In this document: in pieces, positions 44,131 through 55,299 of the stretch
Numbering within the stretch: the stretch's first letter is position 1
Layout: every line of letters starts with the position of its first letter
Origin: Culex pipiens pallens
Lineage: Eukaryota; Arthropoda; Insecta; Diptera; Culicidae
Direction of reading: 5' to 3'
NCBI RefSeq assembly: GCF_016801865.2
Contig: NC_068939.1
Coordinates: 149,026,715-149,090,714 of the forward strand
Length of the DNA: 64,000 nt
Notes under the pieces: generated by a model
Told to the model about the DNA's origin: nothing
The model's database searches: none
The model's input: only the letters and a program-made list of their open reading frames with translations
Program-made: the position numbers and the translations under genes

Positions 44131-45180
44131 ATTATTTTGCTTTATGTTTTTTCTAAGAATGCTGGAAAAATCATTATAGCACTCATTTAAGTGCTGAAAA
44201 GCTCAACTTTTTAGCAATTGTTCCGAAAAGTAATACTTTTCGACACTGTTTTGGTTTTAGAGTTGACTCAAAGTTGTTTTTTTTTTGTGATAAAAATCCT
44301 AATTCAGCAACACTGCTGCCACCCAGCGTTATGACGTATTTGGGCAACGAGAGGCCAGAGAGGGAGAGCGGTGCGTATTGCGCACTCTCCGAATGAAACC
44401 GGGAGAGTAGGGAGAGAGAGAGAGAGAACTTTTCCGCGCTGCCAACATTATGTGCCAGAATCTTTCAAACTAACGTCGAGTGACAGTTGTTGTTTTTGGA
44501 CTGATGAAGCTGTCAGAAAATTTTATGATTAACAGTCTGGACCCGAAGCCTGATTTTTCTGTTACATTCTTATTGGAATTCCATATAAACTGTAACGGGA
44601 ACTGCAGGCACCGGGTCCTGACTATTAAGGAGAGACTAAATCAAAAGAAAGTCACGAAAGAAACTGGAATTGAAAAACAATTGCGCACAGCCATGAAATA
44701 ATTCTGACACGTTGTTTTCCTATAGGATCCCATTTGAATCTAAATAATTTGAATTTGTTAGCAACAACGGCACCAACCGAAATTTCTATGTGCAAGTCAA
44801 AAAACTAGAAGATTGACTTTCTAATAAGAAATATATAATATATTTAGCTAATCACAAGTCGAAACTATTTCACCCAGCAAACTTTTCATCGTTCTGATTA
44901 TTTAAAGAATGATAAATACAACGATTAAATCTTACAAAAATAAAATTAAAATAAATTTTGATTAGTGCAAGAAAATTTCGAAAACAACGTACAACACCAG
45001 GATATTTGGTTTTTTTTATTTGTTTATGAAAAGGTCCAATAAACCTAATTTTCATTTTTAATGTTTTTGAGTGTTTTTGAATACCCCTTACTGTAGACGC
45101 ATTCAATAACTGAACTTATTTGACAATAAAAACTTCACCGGGCACATCGTGCGAATATTTACTCTGAATTTCTGGGTAGT
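44131..45180. other. Intergenic sequence; GAGA-rich patch at 44350-44430
   Basis: A short non-repetitive GC-rich patch with AGAGAGAGAGAGAG near 44415 and TTTTCCGCGCTGCC is promoter-like, but no gene start can be assigned. Otherwise AT-rich. Confidence 0.3.
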
Positions 45181-45999
45181 TTGTTTGAACGTGTAAAACG
45201 CAAGAACAACAACAAAAGTCATCCACCCAGAACAAACCCACACGGTCAGCTGGATGTACTCAAAATCAAGTTCGATTCACTCATTTTGGACCATGCGTGG
45301 AGGAATTCATTTATGAGTTTAATGCTGAAACTCATAAATGAGTTTAGCGCTCGAACTGCCGAATGAGTAGTTTGGCTGGACCGCGATTCTCGGCTGTTTT
45401 AATGAAAATTACCTTAAAAACATTGAAATTTGTGAATGTTACTACTAAATTAAGTGATTGGTTAGTTAAATAAAACATTTTAGTACTCGAGCAACCCAGA
45501 AATGCTGGTTATAATTTATTTATTTCATATTCATTTAAAAAGCTTGCACAGGTTTTTCTTCGAGATGGCCTTCGGTGCTTATCTTCCGGTAACGGAATGC
45601 AAATCAGCTCATCTAGCTGATCTAGATGCAGGATGGCGGGATCGGTTGGTAGAACCTATGATGGCGACCATTAGCTCAGCGCTGATCGGAAAACAGCACC
45701 AGGACGCAATGTCACCGGGCGCCAGCATCCGCTCGTCAAACTCAAATTGACTCGATCAAACGCAGTCAGGAGCCCCGTGATGAGGATATTGCAGTTCGGG
45801 TGACGTTGCCTCCGTTCTTTTGGTCAACCCGAAAACGGAACCAGTGGTCCCGGCAAGCCTTCCCCTCCGAATCGCTTTCAAGTCCTCCCCGGAACTTATC
45901 CTGATGAAGATCTTGGGTACACCGGGTCAGCTGAAAGGACACAAAAGTGACGTTATCACCGACATTAAACTGGACCCTTTGAAGTATGTTCAAAAACTC

Positions 46000-47240
46000 A
46001 ACCGAAACTCACCGTTGGTACTGCCGCAACTGGCTTTGGCACGGGCGCCGATCCAAATGCCCAGTCGCAGGTAGCCGACTCGTCCGCGGTTTGTGATGTG
46101 ATATCATCAAGTATGCCGGGGTCCGTGGTCGTCGTCGCGTCGACGGTACGAGGATCTCATCTGCGTCGCTGTTGCTGCTCCGTGCGTTGACGCTTTCCGG
46201 TTGATGGTTCTGCCAAGATTCTTTGCTGGGGAACCGGATTATTGGTAGCGTGGCCGCGACGACATTCGGGTAGAGGTGGCACGTCCTCGCCACCACGACA
46301 CACCTTCAAAGTAACCCAACGAGTTGGAGTAGATTCCATGATCTGAAAAGAAGAAAAACCCAAAATTCACAAAAAACCCTAAAAGATACCAACTAAAGCT
46401 CAACTCACTCTTCGCCCAAAGCTTGATCGAACGCAGCGCCAGCCGAAAGTTGTCAATGTTGGGCACCAGCCGCAGGATCTCGTCCGTGACGCGGCACACC
46501 GAATTGGACTCCAGATACTTCAGCAGCATATCGTCGCGCAGGTCAATGTTGTCCGGAATCTCCTTCAGCGCCAACCGCGCAAACAGCAAATCAATCTCGA
46601 TGCCGTCAAAGATCATCTTGACGACCGGCACAAACGCCTCCTGGACGGTGCGGCTCTCCGTCATCTTGGGCTGTTTCTTCAGCAGCTCGAAGAACGACCC
46701 AAAATAGTTCTGCCGTTCGATGTTACGCGGCGCCACGTACGGCTTGAACGCCTTCTGCAGCTCCACCGTCTTGGTATGGTCTTCCGGCTTCGGTTCCGCC
46801 AAACTGATGGCCGACGTCATGCCCAGAGTTTTGTTGCTGCCAGCCGATGCTGCTGATGCGGATGCTGATGCTGATGGGGAGGATTGCGTTAGCGGGGTGT
46901 AGCTGACCGTTGGCGTTGTCTATGACGAAGAGACGATGCCAAACAGAGCTGATAGACTCTTGGCTTTTTAATTGTATTTACCAGTACCGCCGTACTGTAG
47001 GTGACCAACTCTTGGCAAACGTTCCATCGGCTGTAGTTGGATTGAGTTGCACCACTCTTGATGGAGTTCCCCAGCGATTGAATCGTGCTGGTGTAGGCAA
47101 TCGACGAAGGAGTGGTGGAAGTTTTGGCCGAACACCGTCTAAGGAGCCGCCGCAACTGGCGTTGCCACAGGTGCCGATCCAAACGCCCAAACACCGCCTA
47201 AAAGTATCCTGACCAAAACCTTCTGCTCTTCTGCTTCGGC
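46000..47240 (-). repeat. Two diverged copies of a gene-like segment either side of the PAP fragment
   Basis: The segment at 46018-46070 (GCCGCAACTGGCTTTGGCAC and following) and the one at 47147-47192 (GCCGCAACTGGCGTTGCCAC and following) align well. On the minus strand the first reads ADESATCDWAFGSAPVPKPV and ends in a donor-like GTGAGT. The parent gene is not recognised. Confidence 0.5.
46240..46919 (-). pseudogene. hrg: Poly(A) polymerase fragment, truncated and frameshifted, intron retained
   Basis: Translation from 46820 reads MTSAISLAEPKPEDHTKTVE, then VAPRNIERQNYFGSFFELLK, IFDGIEIDLLFARLALKEIP, CRVTDEILRLVPNIDNFRLA and LRSIKLWAK, the canonical nuclear poly(A) polymerase nucleotidyltransferase core. 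Defects: roughly 80 residues between KAFKPY and VAPRN are missing, including the catalytic GADIDAL-type DxD; a few residues are missing before CRVTDE; and an 8-bp-type deletion after GVSW shifts the frame (GVSWW.. then MVARTCHLYPN in another frame). A 66-bp GT-AG intron (46408-46343) is kept at a plausible ancestral position, so this is a DNA copy rather than a processed one. No functional protein is expected. Confidence 0.88.
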
Positions 47241-47535
47241 ACAGCAGGATCGTCCGCGGTAGGTGGATTAATATCGTCCAGTTGGCCAAGGCAGCCGACC
47301 GACTGCCGACCGGGAACGGTCATCGATACCACGAATAGTCACATTTGCAGCACCAGTCGTGCCAACGTTTGAACACCACCGAGTGGGGAGGATAAACCAT
47401 AACCCCTTCCCCCATGTCCGTTCCGCGAACCAGTTCCGACCGTCCCCGTTGTGTTCCGGGAACCAGTTCCGTATATCCTGTTGAAAGAAAGCGTGTTTGC
47501 ATCTTCCGACCAATGTGGAATGTCAAAATCAGACG

Positions 47536-47748
47536 GTTACTTTTCTCCTCCGTCTGTTTTTGCACCTTCCGGATTGTCCGGAAGAGGTAAAAAAAGGGGA
47601 AAACTTCTTCCTGCAACATATTTTGCAACGTCCGAACAATTCTGTTTGATCATCCGAATTGTCCGGGCGTTGCAAAATATGTTGGAGGAGGAAGTTTTGC
47701 CTCTTCCGGACAATCCGGAAGGTGCAAAACCGACGGAGGAGAAAAATT
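47536..47748. repeat. Long imperfect hairpin, arms about 100 bp
   Basis: CTCCTCCGTCTGTTTTTGCA on the left pairs with TGCAAAACCGACGGAGGAG on the right. Matching CCTTCCGGATTGTCCGGAAG and ACATATTTTGCAACG blocks follow inward. The loop is near 47635-47650. Confidence 0.85.
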
Positions 47749-48064
47749 ATCCGCAAGGTGCATAATTGTTTTTGAACCATTCAGACAACCCGGAACTAGA
47801 TCCGGTAAGTTTTGAAGAGCATTTTACAAGAGCTTACCTGTAACGAACTGGACTTAGCCGCAAAACTTGAAAGACTGTGACAAAAATGACAAGTTCAATT
47901 TACTCAAACGTCAGTTCAGCTTTTGAACTGTCGTTTGAGTGAAAAATCCACTCATAATCAAGTTCAGAAAACCACTCATTTTCAGTTCGAGGTCCGAACT
48001 TGATTATGAGTGGAATCGAACTTGATTTTGAGTACATCCAGCTGACCGTGCAGAGTTTGTTTCA

Positions 48065-48514
48065 TTCACACCCATTCGCGATCGAGTTTTACGAGCCGGA
48101 GGGACGTCATCTGTTTGGGTTTCTTATATTTTATGTTTGTTTTCTCACTTTCTTCAACGTAAAGGGAAAGAGCGAAGGAGATGGATAATAAAATGGACCC
48201 GGTTGGTATGGGTGTAGTAGTGATCGGTGCAGAGCAGAGAGAGAGATCCAACGATCGTTACACGCGTGAATGAAATTTATTGTTTGGCCTGTGTTAGTGA
48301 AACCCGAGCGATCGTTGCTTCCCGCCCAGCTGTTGTCAATGTCAGTCAGAATCGAAACAGTGTTGCCGGCAGTACTGTTATTCGTGTTTGAAACGTCATC
48401 GATTGCGTTGATGATGATCTTCTCTGAGACATCAGTGCGCCCGGAGGTTTTACTGGTTCAGTTGGTCGAACGTTATTTTAAAACCATAATTCTGAATTTT
48501 GAGCTTGAGACATT
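48065..48514. other. Unique sequence, promoter-like features only
   Basis: AGAGAGAGAGA near 48236 and CGATCGTTACACGCG are the only noteworthy words. No supported gene. Confidence 0.3.
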
Positions 48515-48961
48515 CCCGGGCAGACAGTAATAACAAAATTCATGCCATTTCAATAACAAATACTGTTAAAATAACAGAAAATGTTATGAAATCTTCTTGA
48601 AAAATCAATTTTTGCATAAGGGTTTAATAACAGTTTATGTTATCATAACAAAATTTGTTATTGGTCTGATATTGGTTGAAAGCCAAAACAACTTTGGAAT
48701 AACATTTTTCGTTATGGAAGAATACCTCCAACTGTTATTAGGTTGATCGGATTAGTTGTTAAAATAACAAAAAATAATAACAAAGATTTCTTCGAAGAAT
48801 AACTCAAAATGTTATTAGTCTGTTATTACAATAACAATCCAATAACAAAAAAATCATAACGACGAATAACAAATCTTGTTATAAATAACATAAAATGTTA
48901 TTGACCTAGTATTTTCAACTATCAAAAAATGTTATTCCCAAGTTATTTCCGTCTGCTCGGG
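48515..48961. mobile_element. TIR element CCCGGGCAGACAGTAATAAC, short copy
   Basis: The left end mirrors GTTATTTCCGTCTGCTCGGG. The interior is dominated by AATAACA(A/G)AA..TGTTATT words that pair with each other. Related to 11509-12490. Confidence 0.75.
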
Positions 48962-49868
48962 TTACCACTCCACCTTTTTGACAAAAAATCAATTTCCCAA
49001 AAGTCCGTATTTTTCTATCATTGATTTTTTTTCAGGGATCAAAAACCCGCAAAAAAAAATGCTTTATTTGACAAAGTGCACCGCCACTCAAGTTTGTATT
49101 AAACAATAAACTGTAGTTTTATTATTTTTTAGATGGAATCGAAAACTTCCTAAAATTTCGTATAAGAAACAACAATAAAGATTAGATCTCTAATTGCTGA
49201 GACACAATGAAATGAATTTTATTTGTATTTTTTTTTTTATTTGGCTCAAACTTTGTGGGGGCCTTCCATCCAATTTGCATTTTCCAAAGAAGCCATTGGT
49301 TCACCCATACGAGTCTTCATACAATTTTGGTAGCTGTCCATACAAAAATGGTACTTTGAAGGAATCTTCTGATCAATTTGGTGTCTTGGGCAAAGTTGTA
49401 GAAAAAAATAGGTACACGGAAAAAATCTGATATTTTCATTAACTTTTTTTTCGCAAAAACTTAATTTCCCAAAATTTGTATTTTTTTATTTTCGAGATTT
49501 TTTTTATATATTTCAAAAGACCGAAACCGGGACTTTTATGCCATGGTCCATGCCATGGACTTTTATGCTATGGTCAAAAATGTTGTGATTTTTTGAGAAC
49601 ATCAAAGTTGGAACATTTCCGAAAATATATTTTTAAGGAGTTCAGGAAATTTGCTATAAAATTGTCTAAGTGATATTAAACATTGGACCTCTGGTTGCTG
49701 AGAAACAGCAAAAAAAAAAACGGGAAAATTGAAGTTTTATACGTCTAATCCAAACTACCCTCCATTTTCTAATGTCGATTTTTCAGCAACTAATGGTCCG
49801 ATTTTCAATGTTAAAAAATGAAATATTCCAATCTTTTCAAATAAAACCAAACACCAAATCAATCACAA
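48962..49868. other. AT-rich intergenic sequence
   Basis: Low-complexity sequence with a TTACCACTCCACC start resembling a decayed end of the CCCGACTT family. No gene. Confidence 0.3.
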
Positions 49869-49952
49869 TGTGACCACTCAAAACCCATTTTCAAATTCCC
49901 AATTTTTTCCCAACATTTTTAGAACCTCATTGCCATTACTTATCAAAAGAAT

Positions 49953-50057
49953 TGTGGTTTGGTTGAGCGTTTTAGCAGAATGCATTACTGTAAATACAAA
50001 GAGACGAGTTGTTCCTTTTAATTCCGCTATAACAACTCGTCTCTTTGTATTCACAGT
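49953..50057. repeat. 105-bp hairpin insertion between 12-bp direct repeats
   Basis: TATCAAAAGAAT occurs at 49941-49952 and 50058-50069. The segment between them ends in a hairpin with arms ACTGTAAATACAAAGAGACG(AGTTGTT) and (AACAACT)CGTCTCTTTGTATTCACAGT, about 27 bp each with one or two mismatches and an 18-nt loop. Confidence 0.8.
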
Positions 50058-51278
50058 ATCAAAAGAATGATTTCAAACTGAACATTCTTTTTTTTTTTTT
50101 TTTTTTTTTTTGGGAGGGTGGTCCAGCCGCACATCGTTGATGTTGAAACCTCTAAACTGGGCCCTCGTCCTGTCACGTCCGTCAGTAGTCTTGTCGTACA
50201 TTACAACTAGAATCAGATCTGCCAATGAATTAGTACACTTCGACCAAATAAACACTGACGCTGTATGGATCAGACTCTAGAATAAATGCACAGTTGTGTG
50301 TTATTTTAAGTCCAAAATGTTCAATTATTCATATAAGTCCAAATATTCATTTGCTAACTACTTTGGATTGAAAATATAAATTTTAATCTAAAATCCTCTA
50401 AACTTAATGTTCAAAACTAAACGTTCCTTTAACTGTTGTAATACTACTTCTATCAAAAAAACAATAAAAATTGTGAACTGATATACAAATAGGATAGAAA
50501 TCGCGATTTGAAAAAGAAATGACCATTTACGTCAAAAGATCCGTAGTTCCTCGATTCGCAACAATGGTCGATACAACCATAATCCGAAAACCGTTAGTTC
50601 AACAGATCAACGAATTTTGTCCGATATCATTACATTATTGATTGATCGAGACTCTATGGACAATTTGACATAAAAGAATGCCTAGTATTCTACATCAATC
50701 AAAGTTTAATGACAGCATTACTCTAACTTAACAATTGCAACTAAATTTATCATCAAATAGATTTGGAAAGCATACAGATTTATTTTAAATGCTAATGCTA
50801 AGCAACAAATCAATTGTACTATCCTAAAGTCCCACCTAAATCCCACATTGTGATAGTGAAAAAGTCACAGAAGCAGCGGTGTCTTGTGCAATTGTGATAT
50901 TTTCACTATCGGAGAACTACCTAGTTCACGAAGACAGCTTATCGGTCAACGCTTAAGCCCTGGGGCTGCGACAAAGCGAGTTCTCGTAGCATGAAGTGGT
51001 GTCCATAGTGCTTATAAAAAAGAATGTATACCCATTTTTTTTTTGAATTAAATATACTTTATTGAATCTTTCTTATAATAATTACATTTGGTTTACATAA
51101 TAAGTGGTCAGCTGTGGCTCTTCAGCTTTAGTTTGCTTTTCGTGATTTAAACACTGTTCATTTTTATAACTTTAAAAGTATATGATTTATCATTTTTGTA
51201 ACACTAGGTACAATGAGGAAAAAAAAAAATGTTAAGAAAACATAACCTAACCTAAAACTAACTTAATCTTACCATAAA

Positions 51279-53933
51279 CTAAACCAATCCTTGAATCAAG
51301 GGGTATTCAGATATAGCACATTTTTCCCTGAATTTCAAACATTTTTCTTGAATCTTCTGATCCAACATTTTAACTTCTGCTAATTCATGAACCTCACTTG
51401 ATCTTGTCCAGCCAGGAACATTCAAAACCATTTTGAGTACCTTGTTTTGGACACGCTGGAGCTTCAATTTATGAGTTCTAGCGCAACACTCCCAAACAGG
51501 TACTGCATACTCAATAACGGGGTAAATTATTTGTTTGTAAACTGCTAACTTATTTTTCAAGGATAGCTTTGATTTTCTGTTAATTAAAGGATACAAACAC
51601 CTGATGAGAATGCTGCACTTGTTCAATATTTTATCTACATGCTGCCGAAACAAAAGTTTCGAGTCAAGTATGAGACCTAAATAGACAACTTCCTTTGACC
51701 AGGGTATCGAAACATCATTCATTTTAATCAAAACATCATCCTTTGGGACAAATCTGGCCGATTTGGAAAGTGGAAAAATGATGGTTTGAGTTTTGGCTGC
51801 ATTTATGCGAATTTTCCAGTCGCCAAAGTATTCGGAAAGAACGTCAAGACCCTTCTGAAGACGACCAACTAAATATCTGGTTATTTTACCCTTATAAATA
51901 ACGGCAGTGTCATCAGCAAAAAGTGACAACACACCATTACCAGGAAGAGTAGGCAAATCAGATGTAAAAATATTGTACAGAAGTGGGCCAAGAATACTTC
52001 CTTGGGGAACCCCAGCATCAATGTTGAATAATCCAGAAGCAATCCCATTCAGAAAAACCTTGAACGATCTCTCCGAAAGATAGTGCTGGATAATTTTGAT
52101 AAGATACATTGGAAAACCGTATAAATATAGTTTATGTATCAAACCATCATGCCAAACATTGTCAAAAGCCTTCTCAACATCCAACAAAGCCATAGCAGTT
52201 GATTTAGACTCAAGCTTGTTCTGCTTGATGATTTTGGTTACTCTCGTAAGCTGATGAGCAGTATTATGTCCCTTTCGGAAGCCAAACTGCTCGTTCAAAA
52301 TTATATTATTATCGTTGGTAAAATCCAAAAGCCTTGAATAGATGACCTTCTCAAAGAGTTTGGACAGACTACTCAAAAGACTAATGGGGCGATAACTTGT
52401 TGGCGATGTTGGATCTTTTTGAGGCTTCAAAATTGGTATGACTTTGCCCAGCTTCCAATTGGTGGGGAAGTAACCAAGTTGCAAACATTTATTGAAAATA
52501 TTGGCTAGATGTTGAAAGAACTGATCACTCTGTTTTTTCAACACCAGATTAAAAATGTTATCAAAGCCTGGAGCTTTCATATTTTTCATTTGTTTAACTG
52601 CAACTTTGACTTCCTCACCAGAAACATGGGAATCTGCAGGAAATTCAAAGGTAGAGTCATTGATTGTTGAAATACTATTGGCAACTGATGTTTCTTTACG
52701 GCTGGTCATGGAAGCGCCAAGATTATGTGAACTAACAAAATGAAGCCCAAGTGCATTTGCCTTTTCCTCGGATGTAATCAAAGGAGAATCCTCAACAATA
52801 AGAGGAGGAATAGGCTTTGGTTTGTTTTTAAGAACTTTTGAAAGTTTCCAAAATGGTTTTGAATAATTCCCAAGCTGGCTTACATGTTTTGAAAATTCTT
52901 GATTTCTGATATTGTCAAGTCGGTCTTGTATGATTTTGTTCAAATTGTTCACTGAAATCTTTTTGTCATAGTCCCCAGTCCGTTGATATTGTCTCCTATA
53001 AACATTCCTAAGTCTAATCAAGTGTTTAGTATCGACGTCAATATCAGTTACCTTAAAATTAACAGGAACCTCTCGAACGTTGGCAGCCTCTGCTTGGTTG
53101 ATAGCCTGCTGGATCACCTCCAGCGAACGATCAATATCGGCAGAAGTTTCCGGGTGTTGATCATAGTCGATGTTGCTGTCGACCACTTGCTGAAACTGCT
53201 GCCAGTCAACGTTGTGGTAATCTTTCCGGGTTGGTTGCCGCTGCGGAGTAACGGATGCTCCAACCTCCACAACCACCGGATAGTGATCAGAACTCAACTC
53301 TTCAAACACCTCAGGATGAGCCACGTTCTCAGCCATATTGGTAATGAAGAAGTCGATGATTGAGTGATTTCCAGACCGAGCCACCCTCGTTGGACGATCC
53401 GGACTCACAACGTTGTAGTATCCGTTTTGCAGATCGTTGTGCAGAATCACTCCGTTCCGATTCCTCCTGCTGTTGCCCCAAACTTCATGCTTCGCGTTGA
53501 GGTCACCAGCGATGATGTACTTTGCGCTCCGCCGTGTCAGCTTCTGGATATCGCTCTTCAGTTTTGCTGCTGAACCATCTCTGGCATTCACCTGACGTGG
53601 ACAGTATGCAGCAATGAAGAGTACTGGGCCAACCGAAGTGGGAATTTCCACTCCAACGGCCTCGATGATGTCCAGCTTAAAGTGTGGCAGCCGGCGTGGC
53701 TTGAGATCACGATGAACAGCGACAAGCACACCTCCTCCTCCAGAGGTGGTCCTATCGAGCTGCGTCGCGATCTTGTAGTTTTGCAGATAAACTTTTTCAC
53801 CGGGCTTCAGATGAGTTTCCGTGATGGCGGCTACGTCGATCTCCTTCTCGCGAAGAAAATCCACCAGCTCTAAATTCTTCCTCCTAATGGAGCAAGCGTT
53901 CCAATTCAGCAGCTTGAGGGACCTACGATCCAT
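51279..53933 (-). CDS. LINE ORF2: APE-type endonuclease and reverse transcriptase
   Basis: 884 residues. An N-terminal apurinic-type endonuclease domain (about 8-222) has N12 in LNWNAC, E39 in ITETH, GDLNAKHE (143-150) and SDHYP (215-219), all catalytic positions kept. The reverse transcriptase (about 480-755) has SYRPISLLS (513-521), LLDVEKAFDNV (D585), GVPQGSILGP (641-650) and the FADD box (672-675). The C-terminal thumb/tail continues to residue 884 with a Cys/His-poor WECCARTHKLKLQ.VQN segment. Length and order fit the Jockey clade. Function: target-primed reverse transcription. The frame is intact; activity is inferred. Confidence 0.95.
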   Translation of the reverse strand: MDRRSLKLLNWNACSIRRKNLELVDFLREKEIDVAAITETHLKPGEKVYLQNYKIATQLDRTTSGGGGVLVAVHRDLKPRRLPHFKLDIIEAVGVEIPTSVGPVLFIAAYCPRQVNARDGSAAKLKSDIQKLTRRSAKYIIAGDLNAKHEVWGNSRRNRNGVILHNDLQNGYYNVVSPDRPTRVARSGNHSIIDFFITNMAENVAHPEVFEELSSDHYPVVVEVGASVTPQRQPTRKDYHNVDWQQFQQVVDSNIDYDQHPETSADIDRSLEVIQQAINQAEAANVREVPVNFKVTDIDVDTKHLIRLRNVYRRQYQRTGDYDKKISVNNLNKIIQDRLDNIRNQEFSKHVSQLGNYSKPFWKLSKVLKNKPKPIPPLIVEDSPLITSEEKANALGLHFVSSHNLGASMTSRKETSVANSISTINDSTFEFPADSHVSGEEVKVAVKQMKNMKAPGFDNIFNLVLKKQSDQFFQHLANIFNKCLQLGYFPTNWKLGKVIPILKPQKDPTSPTSYRPISLLSSLSKLFEKVIYSRLLDFTNDNNIILNEQFGFRKGHNTAHQLTRVTKIIKQNKLESKSTAMALLDVEKAFDNVWHDGLIHKLYLYGFPMYLIKIIQHYLSERSFKVFLNGIASGLFNIDAGVPQGSILGPLLYNIFTSDLPTLPGNGVLSLFADDTAVIYKGKITRYLVGRLQKGLDVLSEYFGDWKIRINAAKTQTIIFPLSKSARFVPKDDVLIKMNDVSIPWSKEVVYLGLILDSKLLFRQHVDKILNKCSILIRCLYPLINRKSKLSLKNKLAVYKQIIYPVIEYAVPVWECCARTHKLKLQRVQNKVLKMVLNVPGWTRSSEVHELAEVKMLDQKIQEKCLKFREKCAISEYPLIQGLV

Positions 53934-55299
53934 ACTGGATGACGAACGAGGTCAGCACTTCAATCTGCTGGGTCTTGGTTTTGCATCCACGCAGTGCAGC
54001 GGACATCTGTTTGAAAATATTGAGGAGTTCGGTTGAGGTGTAAAGATCATTACCATTTTCCTCAACTGCTGGTTCTTGGGTTGGTCTTGGCTCCTGGCTG
54101 AAGCCCGGTGGTGGCGGTCTCGGCTCCTGGCTGGAACCCGGCCGTGGATGATTCACCTCAGCTCTCTTCCTGGGATCCAACGGCAACGGTGCCAAGTTTG
54201 GGACCTGGCGTCGCGGTTGAAGAGGTGGAAAATTTTCCTCCACCAGGGCTGGAGGAGTTCTACGACGCTGAGGCTGATTCTTCGTCGATGCTTGCTGCCG
54301 AATTTTCACGAACTCAGCTCTCTTGGGGCACTTTCGGTCGGTTGACGAGTGCTCACCGTTGCAGTTGAGGCACTTCACCAGCGAATCTTGGATGCACTGG
54401 GATGTGATGTGCGCATCGGTACCACATTTCGCGCAACGACGCTTCAGGTGGCAGTTCTTACCACCGTGCCCGAAACCCAGGCAGTTGAAGCATTGTGTGA
54501 CGTCACGATGCACTGGTCGGTATCGCTCCCACGACACGATAATGTTGAAAACCGCTCGAATTGCCTTCAGCTCAGGAAGCGTCGTCGATCCCTTAGCCAA
54601 ATGCAGCAGGTAGAGCTGGTCACGGTACTTGATGTCTTTGTTGCGTCGGCTCATTTTGTGCACGGCCAACACATCCAGTTTCAAAACTTTTAGCTCGGCA
54701 GCTAATTCCTCCACTGGCATGTCGTACAGACCTCTGACGACGATTTTGTACGGCTTATCCATGGCGACATCATGGGTAAAGTACTCCGCCTCGTTTTCGG
54801 TCAAGTAATCCTTGACCAGTTGATAGTGCTGCCTGGATTGCACCAGCACCTTAAATCCGTCCTGACACAGACGAATGTTGCCTAGGACTTTCCCAGACTT
54901 GATGAGTTCAACCAGCCCCGCTCGAAAGTCGATCGTTGCTGCTGATTGCCGCACATAAAAAGGAGGCAGTTTCTCCTTTCGCTGTTTCACTTCATTCTCC
55001 TTTGCTTCCGCTACCTGGTCCTCGTCAGGCAGTCCAGCGAACTTGTTGTTCTTCAATAGCTGCTCCTCGTGGGACGAAGAGTTCTCCTCCTCCTCATCCA
55101 TCGGTACAGTACCGTCGCTCTTTTTCGTCTTTTTGCTGTTCGATGTCACTTCCAAAAGCACCTTCCTTTTGGAAATCCCCGGTTTTTGGCCATCAGTTGA
55201 GGCCTCAACCTTCCTTTTGGAAATTCCCACTTTTTTGCCTGCTTGAGCCGCAGGTAGGGCAATATTGCCGGCGTTTTGCGCCGGGACGCGACGAGTCAT
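53923..55299 (-). CDS. LINE ORF1: Gag-like RNA-binding protein with three zinc knuckles
   Basis: 458 residues. The N-terminal part is basic and then acidic (residues 60-80), with a duplicated GISKRKV block (25-31 and 41-47). A PRE_C2HC-type domain covers about 165-265 (DKPYKIVVRGL.. through IIVSWERYRPVHR). Three zinc knuckles follow: C270-C273-H278-C283, C289-C292-H297-C302, and a shorter C310-C313-H317-C324. The C-terminus is Pro-rich (residues 385-410). Family role: coats element RNA and targets the ribonucleoprotein to the nucleus. The ATG at 55299 is the first of the element, 29 nt from its start. The stop overlaps the ORF2 start (ATGGATCGTAG), which suggests coupled re-initiation. Confidence 0.92.
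   Translation of the reverse strand: MTRRVPAQNAGNIALPAAQAGKKVGISKRKVEASTDGQKPGISKRKVLLEVTSNSKKTKKSDGTVPMDEEEENSSSHEEQLLKNNKFAGLPDEDQVAEAKENEVKQRKEKLPPFYVRQSAATIDFRAGLVELIKSGKVLGNIRLCQDGFKVLVQSRQHYQLVKDYLTENEAEYFTHDVAMDKPYKIVVRGLYDMPVEELAAELKVLKLDVLAVHKMSRRNKDIKYRDQLYLLHLAKGSTTLPELKAIRAVFNIIVSWERYRPVHRDVTQCFNCLGFGHGGKNCHLKRRCAKCGTDAHITSQCIQDSLVKCLNCNGEHSSTDRKCPKRAEFVKIRQQASTKNQPQRRRTPPALVEENFPPLQPRRQVPNLAPLPLDPRKRAEVNHPRPGSSQEPRPPPPGFSQEPRPTQEPAVEENGNDLYTSTELLNIFKQMSAALRGCKTKTQQIEVLTSFVIQYGS

Larger units (their letters stand above)
45229..48064 (-). mobile_element. TIR/palindromic-ended element carrying captured gene sequence
   Basis: Left end CACGGTCAGCTGGATGTACT and following bases (45241-45290) are the inverse of 48003-48053. 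Both ends also contain small palindromes built from ACTCAT(A/T)AATGAGT-like and GTTCGAACT-like words. Inside lie a poly(A) polymerase fragment, two diverged copies of a short gene-like segment, and a 100-bp hairpin. No transposase frame is present. Exact termini are uncertain by tens of bases. Confidence 0.6.

Noticed and set aside
45820..46074. Plus-strand frame through the captured segment
   Set aside because: Antisense to the apparent coding direction of the captured genes, where donor- and acceptor-like sites are on the minus strand.
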